From Kordiimonas sp. SCSIO 12610 (GTDB lineage: Bacteria; Pseudomonadota; Alphaproteobacteria; Sphingomonadales; Kordiimonadaceae), in contig NZ_CP073747.1 in the NCBI RefSeq assembly GCF_024398015.1, positions 754,501 through 818,500 on the forward strand: a DNA stretch of 64,000 nt, in the 5' to 3' direction. Under the pieces are notes generated by a model. The model made no database searches. It was not told the DNA's origin and saw only the letters and a program-made list of their open reading frames with translations. Of this stretch, positions 1-8,846 are shown piece by piece. The position numbers and the translations under genes are program-made. How positions within the stretch are numbered: position 1 is the stretch's first letter; each line of letters begins with the position of its first letter.

Positions 1-93
1 TCTTTGCATAAAGTGAGCTGACAAACGGTGATCGTTACTATGGCTAGCAACGATAAACCTCCTGAAAAAGAGTAGAACGTCAGTCACCTTAAA

Positions 94-117
94 CCCCCGC
101 AGTAGCGGGGGTTTTTT
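94..117 (+). terminator. rho-independent terminator
   Basis: A 7-bp GC-only stem (CCCCCGC / GCGGGGG) with a 4-nt loop is followed by six T. It ends a plus-strand transcript entering from the left edge. All three plus frames hit a stop within the first 21 bases, so the upstream gene cannot be identified. An ATG at 40 opens only an 11-codon frame and is not called. Confidence 0.85.
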
Positions 118-165
118 ATTGCCTATGTTAAATGTAATCTGAGGTGCTATTCTAGGGTAAATATT

Positions 166-1581
166 TTAGCGGCTTAATGCGTCGGCCATGATTTTGATTT
201 GATCGAGCTTGTTATATAAAGGTTGCCAGTCATCGTGATGTGCGATCTCATTCCAGATGGCTTCGACTTCCTCGATTAGAAACGTGCACGGTTTTCCGTT
301 TCTAAAATATTGGTGATCGACGAAATTTGGATTTCGAGGAGAATAGGAAAGGATGGCGGCACGCATTTCATCATATTTGCCATCAAGATATTTCCCTTCT
401 TCTGGGCTTTTGCGGTACCGTGTTTCCGCCAGCTTTCCTCCATACCAATCATAGAAAAAGCGTTCATAGGGGGCTTTTTCAGTAATCATATAATCATTCA
501 CGAGTTTGAGCATAGCGTCATCGCTCTGATCATCTTTGGCCTTTACCCCCATGCGGTTCAGTAATCGGGCCCGAAGTGCTGTGAAATAAAGGCTTGGAAA
601 TTTGGCAAGCACTGCCTTCAGGTCTGCTTCTTCTGCAATATCAGCGAGGGCCCCGCCAAGCTGATATATATTCCAGTGTAGTGCATCGGCTTGCCGACCA
701 AAGGCATAAAGACCTTGTTCATCAAAATAGGCTGCTGTGAAACTTAGGTCCATATTTGGCAAAAGTCGCCAGGGGCCAAAGTCAAAAATTTCCCCTGTAA
801 TATTGATATTGTCGGTATTTAAAACACCGTGCACATAGCCTGCGGCCATCAAATCAGCGGCTTGCTCGGCTGCGCGTTCCATCACTCGTTCCAGAAATAA
901 TAAGGCCCGGTCCGCTGGGCTTCCAAACGGCATCTCGTTATAATAATGTTTGAGGCAATAATCGATGAGCGTATTTATGCGGTCTTTGTCAGAAAAATAG
1001 GCATGGCGCTGGAATGTGCCGATCCTGATGTGCCCGTGGGTTAGGCGCACCATAACAGCGGATCGAGTAGGGGATGGTTCGTCACCGCGTACCAGACGTT
1101 CCCCTGTTTCAATGATTGATAAAGTATCAGATGTGTATGCGCCAAGCGCATTAAGCATCTCGCTTGCCATAATTTCGCGGACGCCGCCTTTTAGTGTTAA
1201 GCGGCCATCGCCCGAACGGCTGTATGGCGTGGTGCCAGACCCTTTGGTGCCCAAATCCATCAAACGGCCTTGATCGTCGCGCATTTGTGCATACAGAAAC
1301 CCTCTGCCATCGCCGATGTCGGGGTTATAGTTTCGAAACTGATGCCCGTGATAACGCTGGGCGAGTGGCGTTTGAAGGTTATCGGGCAAGGGTTTGAAGC
1401 GGGCGAAATGATTGATCCATTCGCCATCGGTTAATTCAAATAACCCAACAGAAGCAGCAGCACGGTCATTTCGGTAACGCAAAATGGCTTGCGGAAAATT
1501 TGCTGCCTGTACTTCATCTGCAAACCCTTCGCCAAGCTCAAGAAACGCTTTCTCGCCTTTATAATTGTCGCTTACTGGCAT
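166..1581 (-). CDS. selO: SelO/YdiU family protein adenylyltransferase (AMPylase pseudokinase)
   Basis: The 471-residue length matches the SelO/YdiU family (about 480 aa in E. coli). SelO has a kinase-like fold that binds ATP in a flipped orientation and transfers AMP to protein Ser/Thr/Tyr residues; it is tied to redox homeostasis. Visible signatures are the nucleotide-binding stretch with Lys113 in GTKGSGTTPYSRSGDGR, the HGVLNTDN motif at 251-258, and DFGP at 267-270, the metal-binding Asp motif. No selenocysteine or C-terminal Cys extension is present. The ATG overlaps the stop of the upstream nitroreductase gene by 10 nt, so the two are probably co-transcribed and translationally coupled. 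A redox-linked pair makes sense, but a functional link is inference. Confidence 0.95.
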   Translation of the reverse strand: MPVSDNYKGEKAFLELGEGFADEVQAANFPQAILRYRNDRAAASVGLFELTDGEWINHFARFKPLPDNLQTPLAQRYHGHQFRNYNPDIGDGRGFLYAQMRDDQGRLMDLGTKGSGTTPYSRSGDGRLTLKGGVREIMASEMLNALGAYTSDTLSIIETGERLVRGDEPSPTRSAVMVRLTHGHIRIGTFQRHAYFSDKDRINTLIDYCLKHYYNEMPFGSPADRALLFLERVMERAAEQAADLMAAGYVHGVLNTDNINITGEIFDFGPWRLLPNMDLSFTAAYFDEQGLYAFGRQADALHWNIYQLGGALADIAEEADLKAVLAKFPSLYFTALRARLLNRMGVKAKDDQSDDAMLKLVNDYMITEKAPYERFFYDWYGGKLAETRYRKSPEEGKYLDGKYDEMRAAILSYSPRNPNFVDHQYFRNGKPCTFLIEEVEAIWNEIAHHDDWQPLYNKLDQIKIMADALSR

Positions 1582-2210
1582 CCCGCTGCCTCGCTTGGGT
1601 CAGGCATGCCAAAAATGACGCGATCATTAAGGTCTGGGCGTGGCCGCTCTTCGGGGGCTTCCTTCTGAGTGCCAAAGAAGATAAAGCCTGCAATCTGTTC
1701 CATTTCACTGAGGCCGAGCCCGCTTGCGACAGTGCGTGATGTCGACGCCCAGCCTGTTAACCATTGGCTTGCTACACCAAGCGCAGTGGCAGCAATCAGC
1801 ATGTTCTGACAGGCGGCTCCGGCTGACAGCCATTGCTCCCATATGGGAATTGGGCGTTCGTTTGATGGGCTGAATATGGCAACAACGAGCGTCGGGCCCT
1901 GTGTTGCATAACCCTTCATTTTTTCTGCGATTTTTTCACTGGTGTTATTTTCTGAAATCAGCACATTTGCGATCAGGTCGCCCAGTTTCTCACGCTCTGC
2001 ACCCTCAAGCACAATGAAGCGCCACGGTGTAAGTTTACCGTGATCAGGGACCCTGATGGCAGCGTTCAGGATTTTATCCAGCGTTTCCTTATCAGGACCC
2101 GGACTGACCATATCCCGCGCTTTAACAGATCGGCGCGTCATCAACACATCCAGTGTTTCAGGATTACTTTTGTTTAAAGTGATTTCACTTTTACTATCTT
2201 CACTGGTCAT
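1572..2210 (-). CDS. nitroreductase family protein (FMN-dependent)
   Basis: Nitroreductase-fold flavoprotein of the YdjA/TM1586-like small class, predicted to reduce nitro or quinone-like substrates with NAD(P)H and FMN. From the chosen start it is 212 residues. The N-terminal MTRRSVKARDM segment is the usual FMN-phosphate Arg-Arg-Ser motif. VPDHGKLTPWRFIVLEG and the later GWASTSRTVASGLGL segment are family hallmarks. An upstream in-frame ATG at 2249 lacks a ribosome site. ATG 2210 has AAGG seven bases upstream and is preferred. It is the first gene of a two-gene unit with selO. The in vivo substrate cannot be deduced. Confidence 0.88.
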   Translation of the reverse strand: MTSEDSKSEITLNKSNPETLDVLMTRRSVKARDMVSPGPDKETLDKILNAAIRVPDHGKLTPWRFIVLEGAEREKLGDLIANVLISENNTSEKIAEKMKGYATQGPTLVVAIFSPSNERPIPIWEQWLSAGAACQNMLIAATALGVASQWLTGWASTSRTVASGLGLSEMEQIAGFIFFGTQKEAPEERPRPDLNDRVIFGMPDPSEAAGCQ

Positions 2211-2352
2211 AATCACGCCTTTGTTATCACTTTCATTTGATACCTTCATTCATTTAGCGTTCTTAGCTTGCCTGACAAGGGTAAAAAGCGATAGAGCTAA
2301 TCTAAATTTTGGGATTCGGTGGAAATATATAATTTTGCTCGGGAGAGGAACC

Positions 2353-3654
2353 ATGACCTTCAAAAAATATGCGCTAATCACAGCCTTAGTTTCTGGAACC
2401 ATTTTGGCAGGGAATGTGGCCCATGCGTCTGGTCCTGCAAAGGGCGTTGACGAAAGCGCTGCAATTAATGCGGAAACAGGTATTCGTCTACCCGAAGGGT
2501 TTTCGGCAACAGTATTTGCAGACGGCGTTGGCACACCGCGCCATATTACGGTCAGCAAAGATGGCTGGGTTTACTCACCCATGTTCCGCTCCAAGGACGG
2601 AATGGGCGGTGTCGCCATGAAGGATGATGACGGCGATGGTAAAGCTGATCAAATCCATTATTTCGCCGAAGGCCGCGTCGCAACCGCCATTCATATTGTT
2701 GATAACTGGCTTTATTACGGCGAAGACCTTCAGATCGTTCGCTGGAATTTGGATGACGGGCCGGTTCCAAAGGGTGAACCTGAAGTGATTGTAAGCGGGT
2801 TTCCCGCGCAGCGTGCACACGCCAACAAACCGATGGCGTTTGACGGAAAAGGCAACATGTATGTGAATGTGGGTGTGCCATCAAACAACTGTATGGTTGA
2901 AACCCGCAAGAAGGGCTCTCCTGGTCAAAAACCATGCCCTGAACTGGAGCGTCACGGCGGTATCTGGCGCTTTGACGCTAGCAAACCGGGTCAGGACCAA
3001 GTGAAGGACGGCTATCGTTATTCAACTGGGCACCGGAATGTGAATGCGCTGGATTGGAACCCTTATGCAGATGCGCTTTATATAGCGCAGCATGGCCGCG
3101 ATCAGCTTAATAGTTTCTATCCTGAAATGTTTGACGCTAAAGCAAGTGCTGAGTTACCTGCCGAAGAATTTCACCGGATTGAAGAGGGGGATAACCTCGG
3201 TTGGCCATACAGTTATTATGATCAGTTTAAGGGCGAGCGCATGCTTAGCCCTGAATATGGCGGCGACGGTGAAACCGTTGCAACAGAAGGTAAGAAGCCG
3301 CTTATTGGCTTCCCTGGACACTGGGCGCCGAATGATTTGATTTTCGTGAAGGGCGAAGGCCTGCCGGAAGAATATAAAACAGGGGCTTTCATTGGTTTCC
3401 ATGGTTCCTGGAACCGCGCACCTGAACCACAACAGGGTTACCGCGTTGTATATGTTCCGCTTGATAAATCGGGCAATGTGTCTGGTGATTGGGTGACATT
3501 CGCGGACGGTTTTGCTGGCGAAGGCCCAATTCGTTCCCCGCGTAATGCCAAGCATCGTCCAATGGGCTTGGCTGAAGGCGCTGATGGTGCGCTTTATATC
3601 ACAAGCCTGATGTCTGGTGGCCGTGTGTGGCGAGTAACCTATGACGGAAAATAA
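2353..3654 (+). CDS. exported sorbosone-dehydrogenase-like PQQ-type sugar dehydrogenase
   Basis: A 433-residue protein with a 25-residue signal peptide ending at HAHA-like VAHA, followed by a beta-propeller of the soluble glucose/L-sorbosone dehydrogenase superfamily. The LPEGFSATVFADGVGTPRHI opening, the repeated DGDGK/DPN-type loops and the GSWNRAPEPQQGYRVVYVPL segment near the C-terminus are characteristic. Such enzymes oxidise aldoses or sorbosone in the periplasm with PQQ and pass electrons to cytochrome c. The start at 2353 has GGGAGAGGA upstream; a longer frame reaches back into the divergent nitroreductase gene and is rejected. The following gene is a c-type cytochrome, a plausible electron acceptor. 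PQQ dependence is inferred from family, not visible directly. Confidence 0.88.
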   Translation: MTFKKYALITALVSGTILAGNVAHASGPAKGVDESAAINAETGIRLPEGFSATVFADGVGTPRHITVSKDGWVYSPMFRSKDGMGGVAMKDDDGDGKADQIHYFAEGRVATAIHIVDNWLYYGEDLQIVRWNLDDGPVPKGEPEVIVSGFPAQRAHANKPMAFDGKGNMYVNVGVPSNNCMVETRKKGSPGQKPCPELERHGGIWRFDASKPGQDQVKDGYRYSTGHRNVNALDWNPYADALYIAQHGRDQLNSFYPEMFDAKASAELPAEEFHRIEEGDNLGWPYSYYDQFKGERMLSPEYGGDGETVATEGKKPLIGFPGHWAPNDLIFVKGEGLPEEYKTGAFIGFHGSWNRAPEPQQGYRVVYVPLDKSGNVSGDWVTFADGFAGEGPIRSPRNAKHRPMGLAEGADGALYITSLMSGGRVWRVTYDGK

Positions 3655-3670
3655 TAAGGATAAAAAAACA

Positions 3671-4078
3671 ATGGCATACCTTGGTATGGGGATGGGGGCT
3701 TTTGCAATGGCCCTCACCATTTTATCATCTTACGCTCAGGCAGAAGACCAGATTACAATTGACCTTGGTAAGGCGCTTTACGAGGAAAATTGCGGTGTCT
3801 GCCATCAGGTTGACGGTAGCGGCGTTCCGTTCATGCAGCCTGAACTTTATGGGAGCCCGCGCGCTAACGGCGACAAGGGCGGCGTTATACAGATGATCCT
3901 TAAAGGCAGTAAAGCAGTAGAACCGGGAACCAGCGAGTTTGAAAACGAAATGCCCGGTTTTGAGTATTTAACAGATGAACAGATAGCGTTGATAGCAACA
4001 TATGTACGTACCAATTTTGAAAACACAGGCGGCAAAGTCACTCCTCAAGACGTTGCTAGTGAGCGCAAGCGCAATTAG
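3671..4078 (+). CDS. mono-haem c-type cytochrome
   Basis: A 135-residue exported cytochrome. It has a signal peptide of about 24 residues (ending YAQA) and a single haem-binding CGVCH at 41-45. A Met in the NEMPGFEYLTDEQIALIATYVR segment is the likely distal ligand, a class I cytochrome c pattern. AAGGA lies 10 bases before this ATG. An earlier in-frame ATG at 3641, overlapping the dehydrogenase stop by 14 nt, is possible but weaker. Its place between a quinoprotein dehydrogenase and a TonB-dependent receptor suggests it accepts electrons from the dehydrogenase (inference). Confidence 0.9.
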   Translation: MAYLGMGMGAFAMALTILSSYAQAEDQITIDLGKALYEENCGVCHQVDGSGVPFMQPELYGSPRANGDKGGVIQMILKGSKAVEPGTSEFENEMPGFEYLTDEQIALIATYVRTNFENTGGKVTPQDVASERKRN

Positions 4079-6083
4079 TCCACTCCTTGCATCAAGCGGT
4101 GCGTTCGCGGATGCAGAAATCGAAGAAATTAATGTTACCGGCGGCAGGCTTCCCGTTTTGGAAGTTGGTCAGTCGGTTACTGTGATCGACACACAAATTC
4201 AGCCAGCACTTCGCCTTGATGAAGTCTTAAAGCAAGTGCCAGGGGTTGGCCTGTTTCGCCGCGCCAACAGCTTAACAGCGCATCCAACCACACAGGGGCT
4301 TTCGCTTCGCGGTGTTGGCGCGAACGCTGCGGGCCGTGTGCTCGTTACGCTCGACGGTGTGCCCCTCAATAATCCTTTTGGTGGCTGGATTTACTGGTCA
4401 TCAATTGATCCGCGTTCTATCGGTGAAGCCCGCGTTCTAAAGGGTGGATCTGCAAGTGCGTTTGGTCCGCAGGCCCTTGCTGGCACGGTTGCACTTACGT
4501 CCTTTGTTCCGGAAGAAACTGGCGGCTTTGTTTCCGCTGAATATGGTGCTTTTGAAAGCTATTCCCTGAACGGTGCCGCGAGCATTGTTGGTGATAAGGG
4601 GTATATCACCTTCGAGGGCGGGTATTTTGAAACGGACGGTGCGTTTCTTTTGTCTGAAGAACAGCGTGGTCCCATTGATGTTCGTGCCGCAAGTGATGCA
4701 GAACGCATCGGCGTTCGCGGTGCATACGAGCTATCAGAGGCGACAGATGCTTTCTTCACCGTGCGGTATTACGGCGAAAATCGCACGAATGGCCTTACGA
4801 CTGCCTTGAATGAAACCGACGGTGTTGACGCATCACTTCGCCTCGTCCATGACGCAGCAGACGGCCCTGACTGGGAAGTGGTTGCCTATTACCGTACCAA
4901 CGATTTCTCGAATATTTTCTCAAGCGCGCGCGATGAGCGCACAACCGAACGCCCTGTTCTCAATCAGTTTGATGTGCCGGGTTCGGGCGGTGGTATCCTT
5001 GCGCGGTTAAAATTTGACGCGCTTGAGGTTGGTATCGAAGGACGTCGCGCTAGCGGCGAAACCAACGAGCTATTTAGAAACCTCGGCGATGGTTTTACAC
5101 GCCTCCGTGTTGCAGGTGGGGATCAATGGACGATCGGTGTGTTTGCTGATTATCTGCATGAAGCAAGCTGGGGTGAATTATCAGTTTCGACCCGTCTTGA
5201 TCGCTATCGTACGTATAACGGTTCGCGTGTGGAAACAAACATTGAGGACGGCAGCGAAGTCAGAAATGATGATGTTCCTAATCAGGGAGATTTCCAATTT
5301 TCGGGCCGTGTTGGTCTGCGTCACGAAATCAGCCCTGCGGTTGATTTGAAAGCAGCGGCCTACCGCAGCTGGCGTCTGCCCACGATTAATGAATTCTATA
5401 GACCGTTTCGGGTTGTAAACGATATTACAGAAGCCAACCCGAACCTTGTTCCCGAGAAACTGTATGGTTTCGAAATTGGCCTCGACTATGAACCGCTGAA
5501 TACAGTGCGCGGTAGTTTTACTTATTACCGCAATTGGTTGGAAGACGGCGTCGGTAACGTAACTGTTGCCTTTGGACCCGGCTTCTTTCCGCTTGGTGGG
5601 TTCGTTCCAGCGGGTGGTGTGCTGCGCCAACGCGCAAATATTGACCGTACGCGCATCGATGGCTTTGAAGTGAACGGTGAAGTTGATGTGCTCAGTAACT
5701 GGACATTGATTGGTCGCTATCAATATGCGGATGCTGAAATTGTTCGCTTTGCAGGCAATCCCGATTTGATCGGTAACCGCCCGGTTCAAACACCGCGTCA
5801 TGTTGTTTATGCTGCTGCGCGTCACACCAATTCACTCGGTTGGTTGACGCTTGAAGCACGCTATAGCTCTGGCCAGTTTGATGATGATTTGAACGAACGC
5901 CGCCTTGATGATATTTTCACAGTGAATGCGAACATTGGCTTTAAGGTAACGGATAGCATCACGCTAACAGGGGCGATTGAAAACCTGTTTGACGCGGAAG
6001 TTATTTCGGGCGTGACGACAACCGGATTGGAAACAATCGCACAGCGCCGTTTCTGGCGGATTGGTGTTGAAGCACGCTTCTGA
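4002..6083 (+). CDS. TonB-dependent outer-membrane receptor
   Basis: A 693-residue receptor. The signal peptide is about 36 residues (ending GAFA), followed by a TonB-box-like IEEINVTGG. The plug domain includes QGLSLRGVGANAAGRVLVTLDGVPLNNPFGGW and VLKGGSASAFGPQALAGTVALTS. A 22-strand-type barrel follows, ending in an aromatic-Arg-Phe terminus (GVEARF), as expected for Omp85-dependent insertion. The start overlaps the cytochrome gene by 77 nt and has only a weak ribosome site. A TTG near 4053 is an alternative but gives a shorter, less basic signal peptide. The ligand is unknown; linkage to a sugar dehydrogenase makes a carbohydrate or cofactor such as PQQ or a metal conceivable. Confidence 0.92.
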   Translation: MYVPILKTQAAKSLLKTLLVSASAISPLLASSGAFADAEIEEINVTGGRLPVLEVGQSVTVIDTQIQPALRLDEVLKQVPGVGLFRRANSLTAHPTTQGLSLRGVGANAAGRVLVTLDGVPLNNPFGGWIYWSSIDPRSIGEARVLKGGSASAFGPQALAGTVALTSFVPEETGGFVSAEYGAFESYSLNGAASIVGDKGYITFEGGYFETDGAFLLSEEQRGPIDVRAASDAERIGVRGAYELSEATDAFFTVRYYGENRTNGLTTALNETDGVDASLRLVHDAADGPDWEVVAYYRTNDFSNIFSSARDERTTERPVLNQFDVPGSGGGILARLKFDALEVGIEGRRASGETNELFRNLGDGFTRLRVAGGDQWTIGVFADYLHEASWGELSVSTRLDRYRTYNGSRVETNIEDGSEVRNDDVPNQGDFQFSGRVGLRHEISPAVDLKAAAYRSWRLPTINEFYRPFRVVNDITEANPNLVPEKLYGFEIGLDYEPLNTVRGSFTYYRNWLEDGVGNVTVAFGPGFFPLGGFVPAGGVLRQRANIDRTRIDGFEVNGEVDVLSNWTLIGRYQYADAEIVRFAGNPDLIGNRPVQTPRHVVYAAARHTNSLGWLTLEARYSSGQFDDDLNERRLDDIFTVNANIGFKVTDSITLTGAIENLFDAEVISGVTTTGLETIAQRRFWRIGVEARF

Positions 6084-6158
6084 TAGAGACTGACAGAATA
6101 TGAACAGCAGCCATTTCATAAGCTGCTGACACTTAAAATAAAAAATGGGGAGATGACA

Positions 6159-7610
6159 ATGAAGATCAAGGCAATCGTGAACAGCATTGCTGGCATTTGT
6201 GCAGGGGTTTTTATGTCATCTTGCCTGATAGCAGAGGAAAACAGCGTGACAAGCCGGATAGAAAACCCACCTGTCGATCTAATCGTTTACGGCGATTATG
6301 TCCTGACCATGGAAAATCTGGATAGTGCAAATAACGGCATTATCGAAAAGGGTGCAATCGCCGTATCAGGCGGTAAAATTGTAGCTGTTGGCCCCGCGAG
6401 CGAAATTGAAATCAGCTATGATGCGATTAAAACTATCTCTGGCGACGGCCGGATTTTAATGCCCGGCCTGATTAACGGGCATACACATTCCGCAATGACG
6501 CTTTTACGCGGCTTCGCGGATGATCTGCCGCTGATGGAATGGCTTCAGACATATATTTTCCCAATGGAGGGGCGTTTCGTAGACAAGGAATTTGTCGAAA
6601 TCGGCATGCGCCTTGCCTGCCTAGAGATGATCAAGGGCGGCACCACCACGTTTGCTGACATGTATTTTTATCCGAAAACTGCGGTTGATACGGTCGATGA
6701 ATGCGGTATGCGCGCGATTATTGGTGCGCCAATGATTGATTTCCCAAGCCCCGGTTTTGGTGGCTGGGATGATAGCATGAAGGCTGGTGTCCAATTTGTA
6801 CAGGATATGAAGGCAAAAGCGCACCCGAGGATTACACCTGCCTTTGCGCCGCACGCGCCTTATACCGTTTCGCCCGAACATTTGGCAGAAGTGCTGAAAG
6901 CCGCTAAGGACGAGGGTGTTCCGATCCTGATGCATGTTGCGGAAAGCCCGACCGAGGTCGAGGACATCAAAAACCGTTATGGTAAACGCCCAGTGACCCA
7001 TGTGGCGGATATTGGCATGCTCGATCATCCGATGGCGGCGGCCCATGTGGTGCATCCGGATGAAGACGAGATTAAGATGCTGGCTGGCAGCAAAATCGGT
7101 GCGGTTCATAACCCGACATCCAATATGAAGCTTGCGTCGGGCGTGGCGCCGGTGCCTGCGATGATCGAAGCCGGAGTGAAGGTTGGTCTTGGCACTGATG
7201 GGGCGGCATCCAACAATGATTTGAATATGTGGGAAGAAATGCGGATGGCAGCGCTTCTTCATAAGGTAACGAGCGGCGACCCAACGGCAATGCCAGCGGG
7301 CGATGTGCTTCGGATGGCGACCTCGTTGGGCGCTGCTGCCCTTGATATGGAAGATGATATTGGAACGCTTGCGGTTGGTAAGCGCGCGGATATGATCCAG
7401 CTAACCGTAGACCGGCCGCACCTGACCCCGCTTTATAATGTGATTTCCCATCTGGTGTATGCTGCGAACGCGGCGGATGTCGTGACCAATATTATTGAGG
7501 GCAAGGTCTTGATGGAAGACGGCAAGGTAACAATCCTTGACGAAGCATCAGTGATCGAGGCTGCGAATAAGAAAGCGAGTGAGATCAAGGCAGCACTCGC
7601 AGAGCGATAA
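6159..7610 (+). CDS. exported amidohydrolase, MTA/SAH-deaminase-like
   Basis: A 483-residue metal-dependent amidohydrolase of the TrzN/AtzB/MtaD type. It has the HTHSAMTLLRG metal motif, KGGTTTFADMYFYP, APHAPYTVSPE, HVAES, and GTDGAASNNDLNMWEEMR with the catalytic metal-binding Asp. These together are hallmarks of S-adenosylhomocysteine/5-methylthioadenosine deaminases and related aminohydrolases. Unlike cytosolic members it begins with a hydrophobic leader whose FMSSC could be a weak lipobox, so it is probably exported or anchored. ATG 6159 has GGGGAG six bases upstream; the ATG two codons earlier abuts that site. It lies 75 bp after the TonB receptor and may belong to the same unit. The substrate is not determined. 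Confidence 0.85.
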   Translation: MKIKAIVNSIAGICAGVFMSSCLIAEENSVTSRIENPPVDLIVYGDYVLTMENLDSANNGIIEKGAIAVSGGKIVAVGPASEIEISYDAIKTISGDGRILMPGLINGHTHSAMTLLRGFADDLPLMEWLQTYIFPMEGRFVDKEFVEIGMRLACLEMIKGGTTTFADMYFYPKTAVDTVDECGMRAIIGAPMIDFPSPGFGGWDDSMKAGVQFVQDMKAKAHPRITPAFAPHAPYTVSPEHLAEVLKAAKDEGVPILMHVAESPTEVEDIKNRYGKRPVTHVADIGMLDHPMAAAHVVHPDEDEIKMLAGSKIGAVHNPTSNMKLASGVAPVPAMIEAGVKVGLGTDGAASNNDLNMWEEMRMAALLHKVTSGDPTAMPAGDVLRMATSLGAAALDMEDDIGTLAVGKRADMIQLTVDRPHLTPLYNVISHLVYAANAADVVTNIIEGKVLMEDGKVTILDEASVIEAANKKASEIKAALAER

Positions 7611-7663
7611 AGGTTTGATCCTATATCGGAAAACATAGAGACGTTATGAACATGGGGAGTATG

Positions 7664-8347
7664 ATGCGGAAAGTATATTTGATTATAGCGGGTTTAATGC
7701 TTTCGGGATTTCAGGATAAACCGGAAGATAAGCCTGGTATTATATATACTTACTCAACTCAGATACAGCATCAGAAGCTGCTTGATGATGATTATTTTAG
7801 TGTTGACGATAAAGACAGTATTTTATGCCCTGAACCTTATCAATTTTATGCTGAGTCCGCGGTCCAGAAATACCAGATTACGAACATCAATTCGGTGGAT
7901 AAACGGATTACTGATAATGGCCGGACAGAACGGAATTATGATAATCTGGAAACCGAAGACAAAGAAGAGGTCTATTTAGCTTTTATCTGTCATTCAAAGG
8001 ATATCGGTTTTACATCACATCTTCATAAATCCATGGAGGTGATCAATAATGCCCTTCCTGAGGGATGGTTTAATGCTGGTCACACAGTTCTAAATCAAAA
8101 AAATATTGCCTTATCCGCAACTAAGGCAGGATTTATTGATCAAGGGACAAAATGGGACTGTCCGGATGGCTTTCAGGGTTTTCATACTGAATTTGTACGC
8201 CACAAAGTGGATGCACCGCTAAAGGATTTTAATGGGTCTATCAAAGACTTTATTCCTAAGTCTGACAATATTATCGCAACGGAAAAAAGTGTTGCTTTTG
8301 GTTGCCGAACTGATGGCACTGAGGCTTTTCAATTTGAGTCAAAATAA
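7664..8347 (+). CDS. secreted protein with two tandem Cys-Pro…Cys domains, function unknown
   Basis: A 227-residue protein I do not recognise. A hydrophobic N-terminus (residues 3-16) suggests export. Two internally similar halves follow. The first runs from CPEPYQFYAE at 55 to AFICHSK at about 106-112; the second from CPDGFQGFHTE at 166 to AFGCRTD at about 211-217. Each half therefore has a Cys-Pro opening and a closing Phe-x-Cys-basic-Ser/Thr, likely forming one disulphide per domain. GGGGAG precedes the chosen ATG by four bases; ATGs at 7646 and 7661 are alternatives. The next gene encodes a short lipoprotein with the same CP…GCRT motif. GC content is lower than in the flanking genes. Confidence 0.75.
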   Translation: MRKVYLIIAGLMLSGFQDKPEDKPGIIYTYSTQIQHQKLLDDDYFSVDDKDSILCPEPYQFYAESAVQKYQITNINSVDKRITDNGRTERNYDNLETEDKEEVYLAFICHSKDIGFTSHLHKSMEVINNALPEGWFNAGHTVLNQKNIALSATKAGFIDQGTKWDCPDGFQGFHTEFVRHKVDAPLKDFNGSIKDFIPKSDNIIATEKSVAFGCRTDGTEAFQFESK

Positions 8348-8444
8348 TTATATCAAATTGATATATTTCAACTTGATATAGAATTTAGGCCATGATATTT
8401 CTGTCATTATAAAAACAAAAGTTTATGACGACAGGAGAAAATCA

Positions 8445-8714
8445 ATGAAACTTGTTAAGTTTGCGGCGCTTGCTGCAACCGTGTTTGCCCTTGGTGCGTG
8501 TTCTATTCGCGTTGATGAAGGCAATGGCCGGTATCGCCATCATAGTGATAGTTGGAACGGGGATGCTGTAACCGCTTCTTTGCCGAACGGTAACTCAGTA
8601 TCCTTTGGATGCCCATCCAATATGACCGCGTTTGTGGTAACAAGCGATGATGAAGGTCAGGCGATTTATGGCTGCCGCACCAGCAATGTTCCAGTGCCCG
8701 AAGTAAAGAAATAA
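8445..8714 (+). CDS. small lipoprotein with CP…GCRT motif
   Basis: An 89-residue predicted lipoprotein. The signal peptide ends in the lipobox LGAC with the lipidated Cys at 19. The mature part has Cys56 in FGCPSNMTAF and Cys77 in YGCRTSN, spaced for a disulphide. That pattern resembles the repeated halves of the preceding protein. GACAGGAG lies about seven bases upstream of the ATG. The ORF is followed by a strong terminator, so it ends its transcript. No function is known to me; a small periplasmic envelope protein is the most that can be said. Confidence 0.8.
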   Translation: MKLVKFAALAATVFALGACSIRVDEGNGRYRHHSDSWNGDAVTASLPNGNSVSFGCPSNMTAFVVTSDDEGQAIYGCRTSNVPVPEVKK

Positions 8715-8765
8715 GCGCTTGGATACCGCTGGCATTATCAGCAGTGAAATATTCAGTTAAACGAA

Positions 8766-8790
8766 AGTCGGGTTTTGCCCGGCTTTTTTA
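8766..8790 (+). terminator. rho-independent terminator
   Basis: Stem AGTCGGG / CCCGGCT (one G-T pair) with a TTTG loop, followed by six T. It sits directly after the small lipoprotein gene and before the RidA-like gene. Confidence 0.85.
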
Positions 8791-8846
8791 TTTCTTTTAC
8801 CTCTGCTAGATTAACTATGAAAACAGCAACAACATGGGGTGGAATG

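Noticed and set aside
1-75. Short ATG frame (11 codons) before the first terminator
   Set aside because: Too short to support; the terminator belongs to a gene that lies mostly or wholly outside the window.
2056-2352. N-terminal 99-codon extension of the sorbosone-dehydrogenase-like gene
   Set aside because: It overlaps the divergent nitroreductase gene and would place the signal peptide internally; GGGAGAGGA supports ATG 2353.
6104-6127. Hairpin CAGCAG…CTGCTG after the TonB receptor gene as a terminator
   Set aside because: No T-run follows on the plus strand; the downstream gene may be co-transcribed.
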